Of a stretch of 64,000 bases of DNA, positions 25,337 to 33,094 are shown one piece after another (the first letter of the stretch is position 1; each line of letters begins with the position of its first letter). The translations under genes and the position numbers were made by a program. The notes under the pieces were generated by a model that worked only from the letters and a program-made list of their open reading frames with translations, did not search any database and was not told the DNA's origin. This stretch comes from Pseudonocardia kunmingensis (GTDB lineage: Bacteria > Actinomycetota > Actinomycetes > Mycobacteriales > Pseudonocardiaceae). The stretch lies in contig NZ_VFPA01000007.1 of the NCBI RefSeq assembly GCF_006716445.1, positions 1 to 64,000 of the forward strand, read 5' to 3'.

Positions 25337-25741
25337 CTAACGCGGCCGGCTCGTGTGCCGCAGCCACCAGAGGCCGATCAGCGGCAGCACCAGCGGGATG
25401 AAGCCGTAGCCACGCCCGTAGGCGGACCAGACGGTGTCGTCCGGGAAGTCGCCCTGGTCGAACACGGTGAGCGTGCCGACGACCAGCACCCCGACCAGCT
25501 CGAACCCGACCGCGGCCCACGCCAGGCGCCGCGCGCCGGGCCCGTGCCCGGCCAGCCCGATCGTGGCGAGGATGTAGACGACGCCTGCGAGCGCCGACAG
25601 CAGGTACGCCAACGGCGCCTCACCGAACCGGGTGGCGATCTGCACGCCGGCCCGCGCGGTGGCCGACAGCGCGAACACCCCGTAGACGGCGATCAGCACC
25701 CGCCCCGGCCCGGAGGACGTGGCGCGGGCGGGCTCAGGCAC
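25337..25741 (-). CDS. Small four-helix membrane protein
   Basis: A 134-residue protein with four predicted membrane helices (VLIAVYGVFALSATARA, YLLSALAGVVYILATIGLA, LAWAAVGFELVGVLVVGTL, FIPLVLPLIGLWWL). Similar small actinobacterial proteins are uncharacterised. It overlaps the upstream membrane protein gene by 8 bases, so the pair is probably one unit. No catalytic motif is visible. Confidence 0.75.
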   Translation of the reverse strand: MPEPARATSSGPGRVLIAVYGVFALSATARAGVQIATRFGEAPLAYLLSALAGVVYILATIGLAGHGPGARRLAWAAVGFELVGVLVVGTLTVFDQGDFPDDTVWSAYGRGYGFIPLVLPLIGLWWLRHTSRPR

Positions 25742-26096
25742 CGGGCACCCAGAGCCCGTCGAGCCGCCAGACGGCGACGGCGGTGGCGATCGCCCCGACC
25801 GCGACGACGGCCCCGCCCCACCGCGTCGGCTCGGCGGTGGCGAACTGCGTGGCGATCGGCAGCACGCACACCGACACGACGAGGTAGATGAGGAACGTGC
25901 TGGTCTCGGGCAGCGGGGTGCCGCCGAACACCTGGACGGCGGCGATGGCGGCCTGCACCACCAGCAGCGCGACCACCACCCCGACCGCCCGCTTGGTCCA
26001 CACGTCCGGCGGCCGGTCGATCGCAGTCAGGACCACGCCGTAGACCGCGAGCGCCACGAGCGCGACGAGGACCACGACGACGAGAGCGCCGATCAC
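25734..26096 (-). CDS. Small membrane protein
   Basis: A 120-residue protein with four likely membrane helices, beginning MIGALVVVVLVALVALAVYG, plus a central VGVVVALLVVQAAIAAVQVFG. It resembles a small actinobacterial integral membrane protein family without assigned function. Family A palindrome copy 3 lies between it and murI, so transcription may start just downstream of that hairpin. Confidence 0.72.
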   Translation of the reverse strand: MIGALVVVVLVALVALAVYGVVLTAIDRPPDVWTKRAVGVVVALLVVQAAIAAVQVFGGTPLPETSTFLIYLVVSVCVLPIATQFATAEPTRWGGAVVAVGAIATAVAVWRLDGLWVPGA

Positions 26097-26145
26097 GCCG
26101 CGACGCTACCGGAGGGCGAGGTGCGCGGCGCCGCCCGCCCGCAGA

Positions 26146-26196
26146 CGACGAACGGCACTTTCGTCGGTACCTAGCCGACGAAAGTGCCGTTCGTCG
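26146..26196. repeat. Dispersed palindrome family A, copy 3 (forms the murI stop codon)
   Basis: 22-base arms around the loop TACCTAG; this copy is inverted relative to the others, so its loop reads CTAGGTA on the minus strand. It contains the last eight codons of murI (PTNGTFVG) and the TAG stop at 26171-26173. The remaining half lies downstream as a possible terminator. Confidence 0.93.
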
Positions 26197-27022
26197 GCAG
26201 GGATGGTCTCAGGCGAGCCGGGAGGCCTGCCACCGCGCCGATCTCGGGCCCCAGGAACCGGCGGCCAAGGCGGCGGAAGGGCTCCGGGTCGCCGGTGGCG
26301 AGGAAGCGGTGCGGCGCGGGCGGCGGGCCGGCCGGGTCGCGGGCGAGGTCGTGCTCCATGAGGACGCGCACGAGGTCCTTGGCCGTCTCGTCGGCGCTGG
26401 AGACGAGCGTGACGTCCGGGCCCGCCACGATCTGCAGCACACCGGCGAGCAGCGGGTAGTGCGTGCAGCCCAGCACCAGCGTGTCGACGCGGGCCTGCTG
26501 CAGCGGCGCCAGGTAGCTCTGCGCCAGCCCGAGCACCTGCCGGCCGCTGGTCATGCCGCGCTCGACGAAGTCGACGAAGCGCGGGCACGCCGCGGCCGTG
26601 ACCTCGACGCCGGCAGCGGCGGCGAAGGCGTCCTGGTAGGCGCCGGAGGCGATCGTGGCGCTGGTGCCGATCACCCCGACCCGCCCGCTGCGCGTGGTGG
26701 CCGCGGCCCGGCGCACGGCGGGCCGCAGCACCTCCACGACAGGTACGGGGTAGCGCTCGCGGATGTCGGGCAGGCAGGCCGCGGTCGCGGTGTTGCAGGC
26801 GACGACCAGTGCCTTGATCCCCTGCTCCATCAGCGCGTCGCCGACCGCGAGCGCGTGCCGCCGCACCTCGGCGATCTTCAGCGGCCCGTACGGGCCGTGC
26901 GCGGTGTCGCCGACGTACACGACCTGCTCCGCGGGCAACTGGTCGATCACCGCGCGGGCGACGGTGAGACCGCCGACCCCCGAGTCGAAGATGCCGATCG
27001 GGGCATCGGGATCGGGGGCCAC
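26171..27022 (-). CDS. murI: Glutamate racemase
   Basis: A 283-residue glutamate racemase supplying D-glutamate for peptidoglycan. The two catalytic cysteines are in VACNTATAA (about 74) and LGCTHYPLL (about 185); the start PIGIFDSGVGGLTVARAV is typical. The C-terminus PTNGTFVG is encoded by the palindrome rather than by racemase sequence. GTG 27022 has a leaderless promoter (TAGGAT ending 6 bases upstream). Position next to rhomboid and cysM is conserved in actinobacteria. Confidence 0.95.
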   Translation of the reverse strand: MAPDPDAPIGIFDSGVGGLTVARAVIDQLPAEQVVYVGDTAHGPYGPLKIAEVRRHALAVGDALMEQGIKALVVACNTATAACLPDIRERYPVPVVEVLRPAVRRAAATTRSGRVGVIGTSATIASGAYQDAFAAAAGVEVTAAACPRFVDFVERGMTSGRQVLGLAQSYLAPLQQARVDTLVLGCTHYPLLAGVLQIVAGPDVTLVSSADETAKDLVRVLMEHDLARDPAGPPPAPHRFLATGDPEPFRRLGRRFLGPEIGAVAGLPARLRPSLPTNGTFVG

Positions 27023-27041
27023 CCCCCGATCCTAAGGACCC

Positions 27042-27659
27042 CTACGCAGCCCGCCTCGTCCGCCGGTCGGCCCCCGCCACCAGCCGCGCCGCCAGCAACC
27101 CGGCCAGCGCCCCGAACAGGTGCGCCTGCCACGACACCCCCGGCTGACCGGGCAGCACGCCGAACAGGATCCCGCCCCAGACGAGGAACAGGCCCACGGC
27201 GAGCAGGATCTGCAGCCCGCTGCGGGCGAAGAACCCGCGGGTGAGCAGGAAGACCAGCCAGCCGAAGATCAGCCCGGACGCGCCGATGTGGTAGCCGGAC
27301 ACTCCCGTGAGCCATACGCCGAGCCCGCCGAGCACCCAGATCGTGGCGGTCACCAGCAGGAACTGCCGGAACCCCCCGGCCATTGCGAGGAACCCGAGCA
27401 CCAGGAACGGCACGGTGTTGGCCATCAGGTGGGCGAAGTCGTCGTGCAGCAGCGGCGACCACAGCACGCCGCCGAGGCTGTCGACCACGAGCGGGCGGAT
27501 GCCGCCCGCCTCCTCCAGCTGCTCGCCGCTGGCGGTGTCGAGCACCTCGATCACGTACAGCGCCGCGGTGAACACCAGCATGAACAGCGCAGACCGCACC
27601 GGCGCGGGCGGCAGCACGCGGGCCATCGAGCGGCGGGGCGCGGGCGCAGGGGCGACCAT
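27042..27659 (-). CDS. Rhomboid-family intramembrane serine protease
   Basis: A 205-residue rhomboid-like protein with six predicted helices. The active serine motif is IGASGLIFGWL (GASG, about 125) and a partner histidine is in WQAHLFGALAGLL (about 179). The N-terminal HDDFAHLMANTVPFL also matches rhomboids. Rv1337 of mycobacteria holds the same position. ATG 27659 is preceded by TAACCT and seven bases (CGGAGGC), so either leaderless or ribosome-site initiation is possible. Confidence 0.9.
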   Translation of the reverse strand: MVAPAPAPRRSMARVLPPAPVRSALFMLVFTAALYVIEVLDTASGEQLEEAGGIRPLVVDSLGGVLWSPLLHDDFAHLMANTVPFLVLGFLAMAGGFRQFLLVTATIWVLGGLGVWLTGVSGYHIGASGLIFGWLVFLLTRGFFARSGLQILLAVGLFLVWGGILFGVLPGQPGVSWQAHLFGALAGLLAARLVAGADRRTRRAA

Positions 27660-27747
27660 GCCTCCGAGGTTACGCAGGAGAACGCCTGCGAGCGACAACA
27701 GCGTGTGAGCCGCACCACTTCCGGTCGACTCGGCTGAGGCCGCAGCC

Positions 27748-28698
27748 TCACGCCCAGAGGTGGCCCTCGATGCCCTCGGCCGCTTCGTCCAGCTCCCCGG
27801 AGTAGGCACCGGTGGACAGGTACTTCCACCCGGCGTCGGCGATGATGATCACGATGTCGGCGCTCTCCCCCGCCCCCGCGGCCTTCTCCGCGACGGCCAG
27901 CGCGGCGTGCAGGATCCCGCCGGACGAGATGCCGGCGAAGATGCCTTCCTGCTCCACGAGCTGGCGGGTGCGGCGCAGGGCGTCGTGGGAGCCGACGGAG
28001 TAGCGCGCCGTCAGCACGTCGGCGTCGTACAGCTCGGGGACGAAACCCTCGTCGAGGTTGCGCAGGCCGTACACCAGCTCGCCGTAGCGCGGCTCGGCCG
28101 CCACGATCTGGACGTCCGGCTTCTGCTCGCGCAGGTAGCGACCGGTGCCCACGAGGGTGCCGGTGGTGCCCAGGCCCGCCACGAAGTGCGTGACCGTGGG
28201 CAGGTCGCGCAGGATCTCCGGGCCGGTGGTGCGGTAGTGCGCGTCGGCGTTGGCCGGGTTGCCGTACTGGTAGAGCATCACCCAGTCCGGGTGCTGCGCC
28301 GCCAGCTCCTTGGCCATCGCGACGGCCTGGTTGGAGCCGCCCGCCGCGGGCGAGGAGATGATCTTCGCGCCGTACATCTCCAGCAGCTGGCGCCGCTCGA
28401 GCGACGTGTTCTCCGGCATCACGCAGACCAGCGAGTAGCCCTTGAGCTTGCACGCCATCGCCAGCGAGATGCCGGTGTTGCCCGACGTCGGCTCGAGCAC
28501 CGTGCAGCCGGGCGTGAGCACGCCGTCCGCCTCGGCCTTCTCGATCATGGCGAGCGCGGGCCGGTCCTTGATGGATCCGGTGGGGTTGCGGTCCTCCAGC
28601 TTCGCCCACAGCCGCACGTGGGGGGCGGGCGAGAGCGACGGCAGGCCGACCAGCGGGGTGTCTCCGACGGCCTGCAGCAGGGAGTCGTACCGAGCCAT
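27748..28698 (-). CDS. cysM: O-phosphoserine sulfhydrylase CysM (CysO-dependent)
   Basis: A 316-residue PLP enzyme of the cysteine synthase family. The PLP lysine is in NPTGSIKDRPAL and the substrate loop in EPTSGNTGISLA; GLGTTGTLVGTGR binds the phosphate of PLP. The C-terminus matches the mycobacterial CysM type, which uses O-phosphoserine and the thiocarboxylate of CysO. The immediately upstream cysO and mec genes confirm this pathway. Confidence 0.95.
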   Translation of the reverse strand: MARYDSLLQAVGDTPLVGLPSLSPAPHVRLWAKLEDRNPTGSIKDRPALAMIEKAEADGVLTPGCTVLEPTSGNTGISLAMACKLKGYSLVCVMPENTSLERRQLLEMYGAKIISSPAAGGSNQAVAMAKELAAQHPDWVMLYQYGNPANADAHYRTTGPEILRDLPTVTHFVAGLGTTGTLVGTGRYLREQKPDVQIVAAEPRYGELVYGLRNLDEGFVPELYDADVLTARYSVGSHDALRRTRQLVEQEGIFAGISSGGILHAALAVAEKAAGAGESADIVIIIADAGWKYLSTGAYSGELDEAAEGIEGHLWA

Positions 28699-28753
28699 GG
28701 CGTCTCCTCGGACGGGCTCGGGGTGGGCCGGGACGCGCCCGGCCCGTCCCCGA

Positions 28754-29032
28754 TCAGCGCATGCCGCCGGCGACGGCCGGCAGGATCGTGACGTTGGAGT
28801 TCTCGCCGACGGGCGCCTCCAGGCCGCCGGCGAAGCGCACGTCCTCGTCGTCGACGTAGATGTTCACGAACCGGTGCAGGTTGCCGTTGTTCACGAGCCG
28901 GCCGGCGATGCCGCCGTGGCGGGCCTCGAGGTCGTCGATCACCTCGGCGACGGTGCTGCCCTTGGCCTCGACGGACTTCTCGCCGCCGGTGTGGGTGCGC
29001 AGGATGGTGGGGATGGACACGGTGACGGCCAT
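28754..29032 (-). CDS. cysO: Sulfur carrier protein CysO (ThiS/MoaD family)
   Basis: A 92-residue ubiquitin-like sulfur carrier. Its thiocarboxylated C-terminus gives sulfur to CysM to build CysO-cysteine. The C-terminus reads LPAVAGGMR: the usual Gly-Gly end is followed by Met-Arg. Mature carriers need a terminal glycine, so these two residues should be cut off before activation, possibly by the neighbouring JAMM peptidase. Spacing of 45 bases to mec and 55 to cysM suggests one operon. Confidence 0.93.
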   Translation of the reverse strand: MAVTVSIPTILRTHTGGEKSVEAKGSTVAEVIDDLEARHGGIAGRLVNNGNLHRFVNIYVDDEDVRFAGGLEAPVGENSNVTILPAVAGGMR

Positions 29033-29077
29033 GCGGATGCTCCAGGTGGTGTTCGGTCGTGGCGGGCGGACGCGACG

Positions 29078-29533
29078 TCAGGCGTGGTCCGGGACGTCAT
29101 CGGCCCCGGTGTGCGAGAACATGTAACTCTCCACGACCTCGACGTCTTCCTCGGTGACCACACCGTCCACGATCCGGAACGACCGGAACTCGTGCGTGCC
29201 GGGCTCGCGCGTCGACACGAGCACGTAGTGCGCCTCGGGCTCGGAGGCGTAGGAGATGTCGGTGCGCGACGGGTAGGCCTCCGTGGCGGTGTGCGAGTGG
29301 TAGATCACCACGGGCACCTCGTCGCGGGAGTCCATGTCGCGGTAGAGCCGCAGCAGGTCGCCCGAGTCGAACTCGTAGAACGTGGGCGAGCGGGCGGCGT
29401 TGAGCATGGGGATGAACCGCTCGGGGCGGTCGGAGCCCTCGGGTCCGGCGATGACGCCGCACGCCTCGTCGGGGTGGTCCCGGCGGGCGTGGGCGACGAT
29501 CTCGTCCACGAGATCGGCTCGGATCACCAGCAC
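29078..29533 (-). CDS. mec: CysO-cysteine peptidase Mec (JAMM/Mov34)
   Basis: A 151-residue JAMM metalloprotease. The zinc motif is complete: an early glutamate (DEACGVIAG), HSHTATEAYPSRTD (HxH...D) and the intervening serine. In mycobacteria this enzyme releases cysteine from the CysO-Cys adduct. The GTG start 29533 follows TAGGCT by exactly 7 bases, a leaderless promoter, with the palindrome CGTTCCGGAACG immediately upstream. Confidence 0.93.
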   Translation of the reverse strand: MLVIRADLVDEIVAHARRDHPDEACGVIAGPEGSDRPERFIPMLNAARSPTFYEFDSGDLLRLYRDMDSRDEVPVVIYHSHTATEAYPSRTDISYASEPEAHYVLVSTREPGTHEFRSFRIVDGVVTEEDVEVVESYMFSHTGADDVPDHA

Positions 29534-29600
29534 GCCGTCCAGCCTACGTTCCGGAACGGCGGAGGTGCACCCCGTCGGACGCGCCTCACACCTGCGCCGC

Positions 29601-30152
29601 CTAGCGGATCTGCATCCGCGACTGCACGAGCGCGTCCTGCACGAACGTGAGCCAGTGGTAGACGCCGAGGTGGGCCGAGCGCGGATCGTCGGGCCCGAGG
29701 TCCTCGGGCATGTCCTCGCTGACGTCCAGGGCGGTGCCGAGCGCGAGCCGCACGTCGTTGAGCGCGGCGAGCCAGGCGTCGGCCTGCTCCGGGGTGAGCT
29801 CGACGCGGCCCCCGTCGTCGGGGAGGGTCTCCAGCACGAGCGCGGCCGCCGCGTCCTTCGCCTCGATCAGCTCCGGCTCGTGCAGGGACCGCATCCCGGC
29901 GGCGAGGTCGGCGTCCTCGGTGGTGAAGTCGGGCAGCAGCCGGGCCAGCACGCGGTCGTCGGGCCGGCTGGACGGGCCCGTGCGCATCCCGGTGAGCACT
30001 GCCAGCTCGTCGGCGGGGTTGTCGGCGCTGCGGCCGGCGAGCATCTGCCGGACCTCGCCGACCAGGCCGCGCAGCACGGCGGCCTCCTGCGGGTCGAGCG
30101 ACGCGACCAGGCGCGCCTTGGCGCCGCGGCCGGACCTCTTCCAGCCGTTCAC
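29601..30152 (-). CDS. DUF2017 protein
   Basis: A 183-residue DUF2017 protein, all-helical by appearance (QEAAVLRGLVGEVRQML; WLAALNDVRLALGTALDV; HLGVYHWLTFVQDALVQSR). It is always found with clpS in actinobacteria (clpS here ends 13 bases upstream), which suggests a link to ClpS-guided proteolysis, but its function is not known. Confidence 0.88.
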   Translation of the reverse strand: MNGWKRSGRGAKARLVASLDPQEAAVLRGLVGEVRQMLAGRSADNPADELAVLTGMRTGPSSRPDDRVLARLLPDFTTEDADLAAGMRSLHEPELIEAKDAAAALVLETLPDDGGRVELTPEQADAWLAALNDVRLALGTALDVSEDMPEDLGPDDPRSAHLGVYHWLTFVQDALVQSRMQIR

Positions 30153-30165
30153 TGTGCCATGCCCT

Positions 30166-30471
30166 TCATGAGCGCTGCATGGTGGCCCACAGGCCCGCGG
30201 CGTGCAGCTTCGCGACGTCCGCCTCGATCTTGTCCTTGTCCCCGGACGACACCGCGGCCTTCCCCTTGTGGTGGACGTCGAGCATCAGCGCGGTGGCCTT
30301 GGGCTCCGGGTACCCGAACAGCTTCTGCAGCACGTAGGTGACGTACGACATCAGGTTGACGGGGTCGTTCCACACGATCGCCTGCCAGGGGACGTCGGCC
30401 GTCGAGTCCTCGGCGACGTCCTGCTCCACCTGGCGCGTGGGTGCGGGTAGCGGCGCGGCCATGGTCTCCAT
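30166..30471 (-). CDS. clpS: ATP-dependent Clp protease adaptor ClpS
   Basis: A 101-residue ClpS, the adaptor that hands N-end-rule substrates to the Clp ATPase. The core IVWNDPVNLMSYVTYVLQKLFG carries the conserved DPVN, and HHKGKAAV follows. ATG 30471 is chosen because GGGGGAGGT lies at the right spacing. It is divergent from pncB with a 47-base gap. Confidence 0.94.
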   Translation of the reverse strand: METMAAPLPAPTRQVEQDVAEDSTADVPWQAIVWNDPVNLMSYVTYVLQKLFGYPEPKATALMLDVHHKGKAAVSSGDKDKIEADVAKLHAAGLWATMQRS

Positions 30472-30518
30472 GGTGACACCTCCCCCGTTCGGGGCGCACG
30501 GCACATAGGCTTCGGACC

Positions 30519-31820
30519 ATGACTGGCAGTCCGTCGTCGGCCGGGGTGTCCACCGCCCTGTTCACCGACCGGTACGAGCTGACGATGGCGGCCGCGGCGC
30601 TCGCCGACGGCACCGCGCAGCGGCACTGCGTGTTCGAGGTCTTCGCCCGGCGCCTGCCCGAGGGGCGCCGCTACGGCGTGGTGGCCGGCACCGGGCGCCT
30701 CCTGGAGTCGATCGCGCGGTTCCGGTTCGGCGAGGAGGAGCTGGCGATGCTCGCCGACGTCGTCGACGACGCCACGCTGTCCTGGCTGGCCGACTACCGC
30801 TTCTCCGGCGACGTCGACGGCTACCCGGAGGGCGAGCTGTACTTCCCGGGCTCCCCGATCCTGACCGTCACGGGCACGTTCGCCGACGCGGTGCTGCTGG
30901 AGACCCTCGCGCTGTCGATCCTCAACCACGACAGCGCGGTCGCCTCCGCCGCGGCGCGGATGGTGACGGCCGCGGCCGGCCGCCCGATCATCGAGATGGG
31001 GTCGCGGCGCACCCACGAGGCCGCCGCCGTCGCCTCGGCGCGGGCCACCTACCTCGCCGGGTTCACGACCACCTCCAACCTCGAGGCCCAGCGCCGCCAC
31101 GGGATCCCCACCGCGGGCACCGCCGCGCACGCCTGGGTGCTGCTGCACGACGACGAGCTGTCGGCGTTCACCAGCCAGGTGAAGGCCCTCGGGCCGGACA
31201 CCACGCTGCTCGTCGACACCTACGACATCCGCCGCGGCGTCGAGCTCGCGGTCGAGGCCGCCGGCACCGGGCTCGGCGCGATCCGGATCGACTCGGGCGA
31301 CCTGGGCGAGCTGGCCCGCCAGGCCCGCGACCAGCTCGACGCGCTGGGAGCCCGGGACACCAAGATCGTGCTGTCGGGTGACCTCGACGAGTACGCGATC
31401 GCCTCGCTGCGCGCCGAGCCCGTCGACTCCTACGGGGTCGGCACCTCGGTCGTCACCGGCTCGGGCGCGCCGACCGCCGGGATGGTCTACAAGCTCGTGG
31501 AGGTCGACGGGCGACCGGTGGCCAAGCGCAGCTCGTCGAAGGAGTCGCGCGGCGGCCGCAAGTCGGCGGTGCGCCGGTACAAGCCGACCGGCACCGCCAT
31601 CGAGGAGGTCGTCCACCCCGCGGACGCCGACGTGGCGGTCGGGCCGCACGACCGCGTCGTCCCGGTGCCACTGATCCGCGGCGGGGAGCAGGTGGCGGGG
31701 CTGCCGACGCTCGAGCAGTCCCGCGAGCACCTGCGCGCCGCACTGGTGTCCGTGCCGTGGGAGGGGCTCAAGCTCTCCCGCGGCGAGCCGGCACTGCCCA
31801 CCGTGTTCGAAGGGATGTGA
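30519..31820 (+). CDS. pncB: Nicotinate phosphoribosyltransferase
   Basis: A 433-residue PncB, which joins nicotinate to PRPP in the Preiss-Handler route to NAD. Motifs: TDRYELTMAAAAL at the start, EMGSRRTHE, GFTTTSNLEA, RIDSGDLGELA and YGVGTSVVTG. Next to clpS as in mycobacteria. ATG 30519 follows TAGGCT by 7 bases (leaderless). pncA follows five bases after the stop, so deamidation and salvage of nicotinamide are encoded together. Confidence 0.95.
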   Translation: MTGSPSSAGVSTALFTDRYELTMAAAALADGTAQRHCVFEVFARRLPEGRRYGVVAGTGRLLESIARFRFGEEELAMLADVVDDATLSWLADYRFSGDVDGYPEGELYFPGSPILTVTGTFADAVLLETLALSILNHDSAVASAAARMVTAAAGRPIIEMGSRRTHEAAAVASARATYLAGFTTTSNLEAQRRHGIPTAGTAAHAWVLLHDDELSAFTSQVKALGPDTTLLVDTYDIRRGVELAVEAAGTGLGAIRIDSGDLGELARQARDQLDALGARDTKIVLSGDLDEYAIASLRAEPVDSYGVGTSVVTGSGAPTAGMVYKLVEVDGRPVAKRSSSKESRGGRKSAVRRYKPTGTAIEEVVHPADADVAVGPHDRVVPVPLIRGGEQVAGLPTLEQSREHLRAALVSVPWEGLKLSRGEPALPTVFEGM

Positions 31821-31824
31821 TCGC

Positions 31825-32373
31825 GTGCGCGCGCTCATCGTCGTCGACGTGCAGAACGACTTCTGCGAGGGCGGTTCCCTCGCCGTGACCGGCGGGGCCG
31901 CGACGGCGGCCGCGATCTCGGGGTGGATGCGGGAAGGCGGGTACGACCACGTGGTCGCCACCCGCGACCACCACGTCGACCCCGGGGCGCACTTCTCCGA
32001 CACCCCCGACTTCGTCGACAGCTGGCCGCCGCACTGCCGCACGGGCACACCCGGGGCGTCGTTCCACCCGGAGCTGGACGTGGCGCCGCTCGAGGCCGTG
32101 TTCAGCAAGGGCGAGCACGAGGCCGCCTACTCGGGGTTCGAGGGCACGGACACGGCGGGCACGGGCCTGGCCGACTGGCTGCAGGCTCGCGGCGTGGACG
32201 CGGTGGACCTGGTCGGCATCGCCACCGATCACTGCGTGCGCGCCACCGCGCTCGACGCGGTCGCGGCCGGGTTCACCACCACCGTGCTGCTCGACCTGTG
32301 CGCAGGTGTGGCGCCGGAGAGCACGGAGCGGGCGCTGGAGCAGCTGCGCGCCGCGGGAGTGACGCTGGCGTAG
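31825..32373 (+). CDS. pncA: Nicotinamidase
   Basis: A 182-residue isochorismatase-fold nicotinamidase making nicotinate for PncB. The catalytic aspartate is in VDVQNDFCEGG, metal ligands in RDHHVDPGAHF, the lysine in FSKGEHE and the nucleophilic cysteine in GIATDHCVRATALDA. Normal length. Co-transcribed with pncB; this placement differs from the mycobacterial arrangement. Confidence 0.95.
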   Translation: MRALIVVDVQNDFCEGGSLAVTGGAATAAAISGWMREGGYDHVVATRDHHVDPGAHFSDTPDFVDSWPPHCRTGTPGASFHPELDVAPLEAVFSKGEHEAAYSGFEGTDTAGTGLADWLQARGVDAVDLVGIATDHCVRATALDAVAAGFTTTVLLDLCAGVAPESTERALEQLRAAGVTLA

Positions 32374-32382
32374 CACATCGGC

Positions 32383-32388
32383 TACAGT
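32383..32388 (+). promoter_or_regulatory. Leaderless -10 box of the second vapBC pair
   Basis: TACAGT (TANNNT) ends 6 bases before the antitoxin ATG at 32395. It gives the toxin-antitoxin pair its own promoter just after pncA. Confidence 0.55.
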
Positions 32389-32394
32389 CCTCGC

Positions 32395-32658
32395 ATGAGC
32401 GAGATCGCCCTGCGCGAGCTGCGCAACAACACCAGTGACGTGTTGCGGCGGGTCGAGGACGGCGAGGAGATCGACGTGACGGTGAACGGCCGGGCCGTCG
32501 CCCGGCTGGTACCGCTGCCCCGGCGCCGGCCATACCTGACATGGGACGAGATCGTCGCGAACCAGGCTGATCCTGGCATGCTCGACGATCTGCGCGAGAT
32601 CCTCGGAGACGAGACCACCGACGATATGAAGGACCCGTGGGAACGACACTCTCGCTAG
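32395..32658 (+). CDS. VapB/Phd-like antitoxin
   Basis: An 87-residue antitoxin beginning MSEIALRELRNNTSDVLRRVEDGEEIDVTVNGRAVARLVPLP, a Phd/YefM-like DNA-binding domain. The acidic C-terminal tail (DDLREILGDETTDDMKDPWE) should block the toxin. The last codons (ERHSR) and stop come from a sequence resembling half of palindrome family A (GAACGACACTCTCG-CTAGGT). It overlaps the toxin gene by 22 bases. Confidence 0.87.
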   Translation: MSEIALRELRNNTSDVLRRVEDGEEIDVTVNGRAVARLVPLPRRRPYLTWDEIVANQADPGMLDDLREILGDETTDDMKDPWERHSR

Positions 32659-33026
32659 GTGACACGTCGGTCTTCGTCGCAATCGAGAACAACCGACCGC
32701 TCCGTGCCGAGCCGCCCCGCCGGCTCGTCGTCTCGATGATCACGATCGGCGAGCTGCGGGCCGGAGTCCTCGCTGCCATCGACTCCACCACTCGGGCAAA
32801 TCGGCTGCGGAGTCTGGCGAAGGCACTGGAGGTGGAACCGCTGCCGGTCGACGACCGTGTCGCCACCGCATGGGCCGAGATGCGGACGCAGCTTCGGGAG
32901 TCGGGGCGCCGGCTCGGTGCGAACGACTCCTGGATCGCCGCCACCGCGATCGCCCACGGCCTGCCGCTCGTGACCCAGGACCGTGATTACGACGGCGTCC
33001 CCGGCCTGACCGTCGTCGCCCTCTAG
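32637..33026 (+). CDS. VapC-like PIN-domain toxin
   Basis: A 129-residue PIN-domain ribonuclease. Catalytic acids: D in LGDTSVFVAIE, E in TIGELRAG, D in NDSWIAATA and D in VTQDRDYDG. Begins GTG within the antitoxin gene, as is common for such pairs. It ends 15 bases before a strong hairpin shared with the convergent thioesterase gene. Confidence 0.88.
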   Translation: MGTTLSLGDTSVFVAIENNRPLRAEPPRRLVVSMITIGELRAGVLAAIDSTTRANRLRSLAKALEVEPLPVDDRVATAWAEMRTQLRESGRRLGANDSWIAATAIAHGLPLVTQDRDYDGVPGLTVVAL

Positions 33027-33041
33027 CGCCGGCGCACCGGC

Positions 33042-33083
33042 CGTGAGTGGATACAGGTGTCGGGGCACCCGTACCCACTCACG
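33042..33083. terminator. Bidirectional hairpin between vapC and thioesterase gene
   Basis: CGTGAGTGG-a-TAC-a-GGTG pairs with CACC-c-GTA-c-CCACTCACG around a short loop, with two mismatches. It sits between the ends of two convergent genes, so it is a likely two-way terminator, though without T-runs. Confidence 0.65.
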
Positions 33084-33094
33084 ACCAGGGGCGA

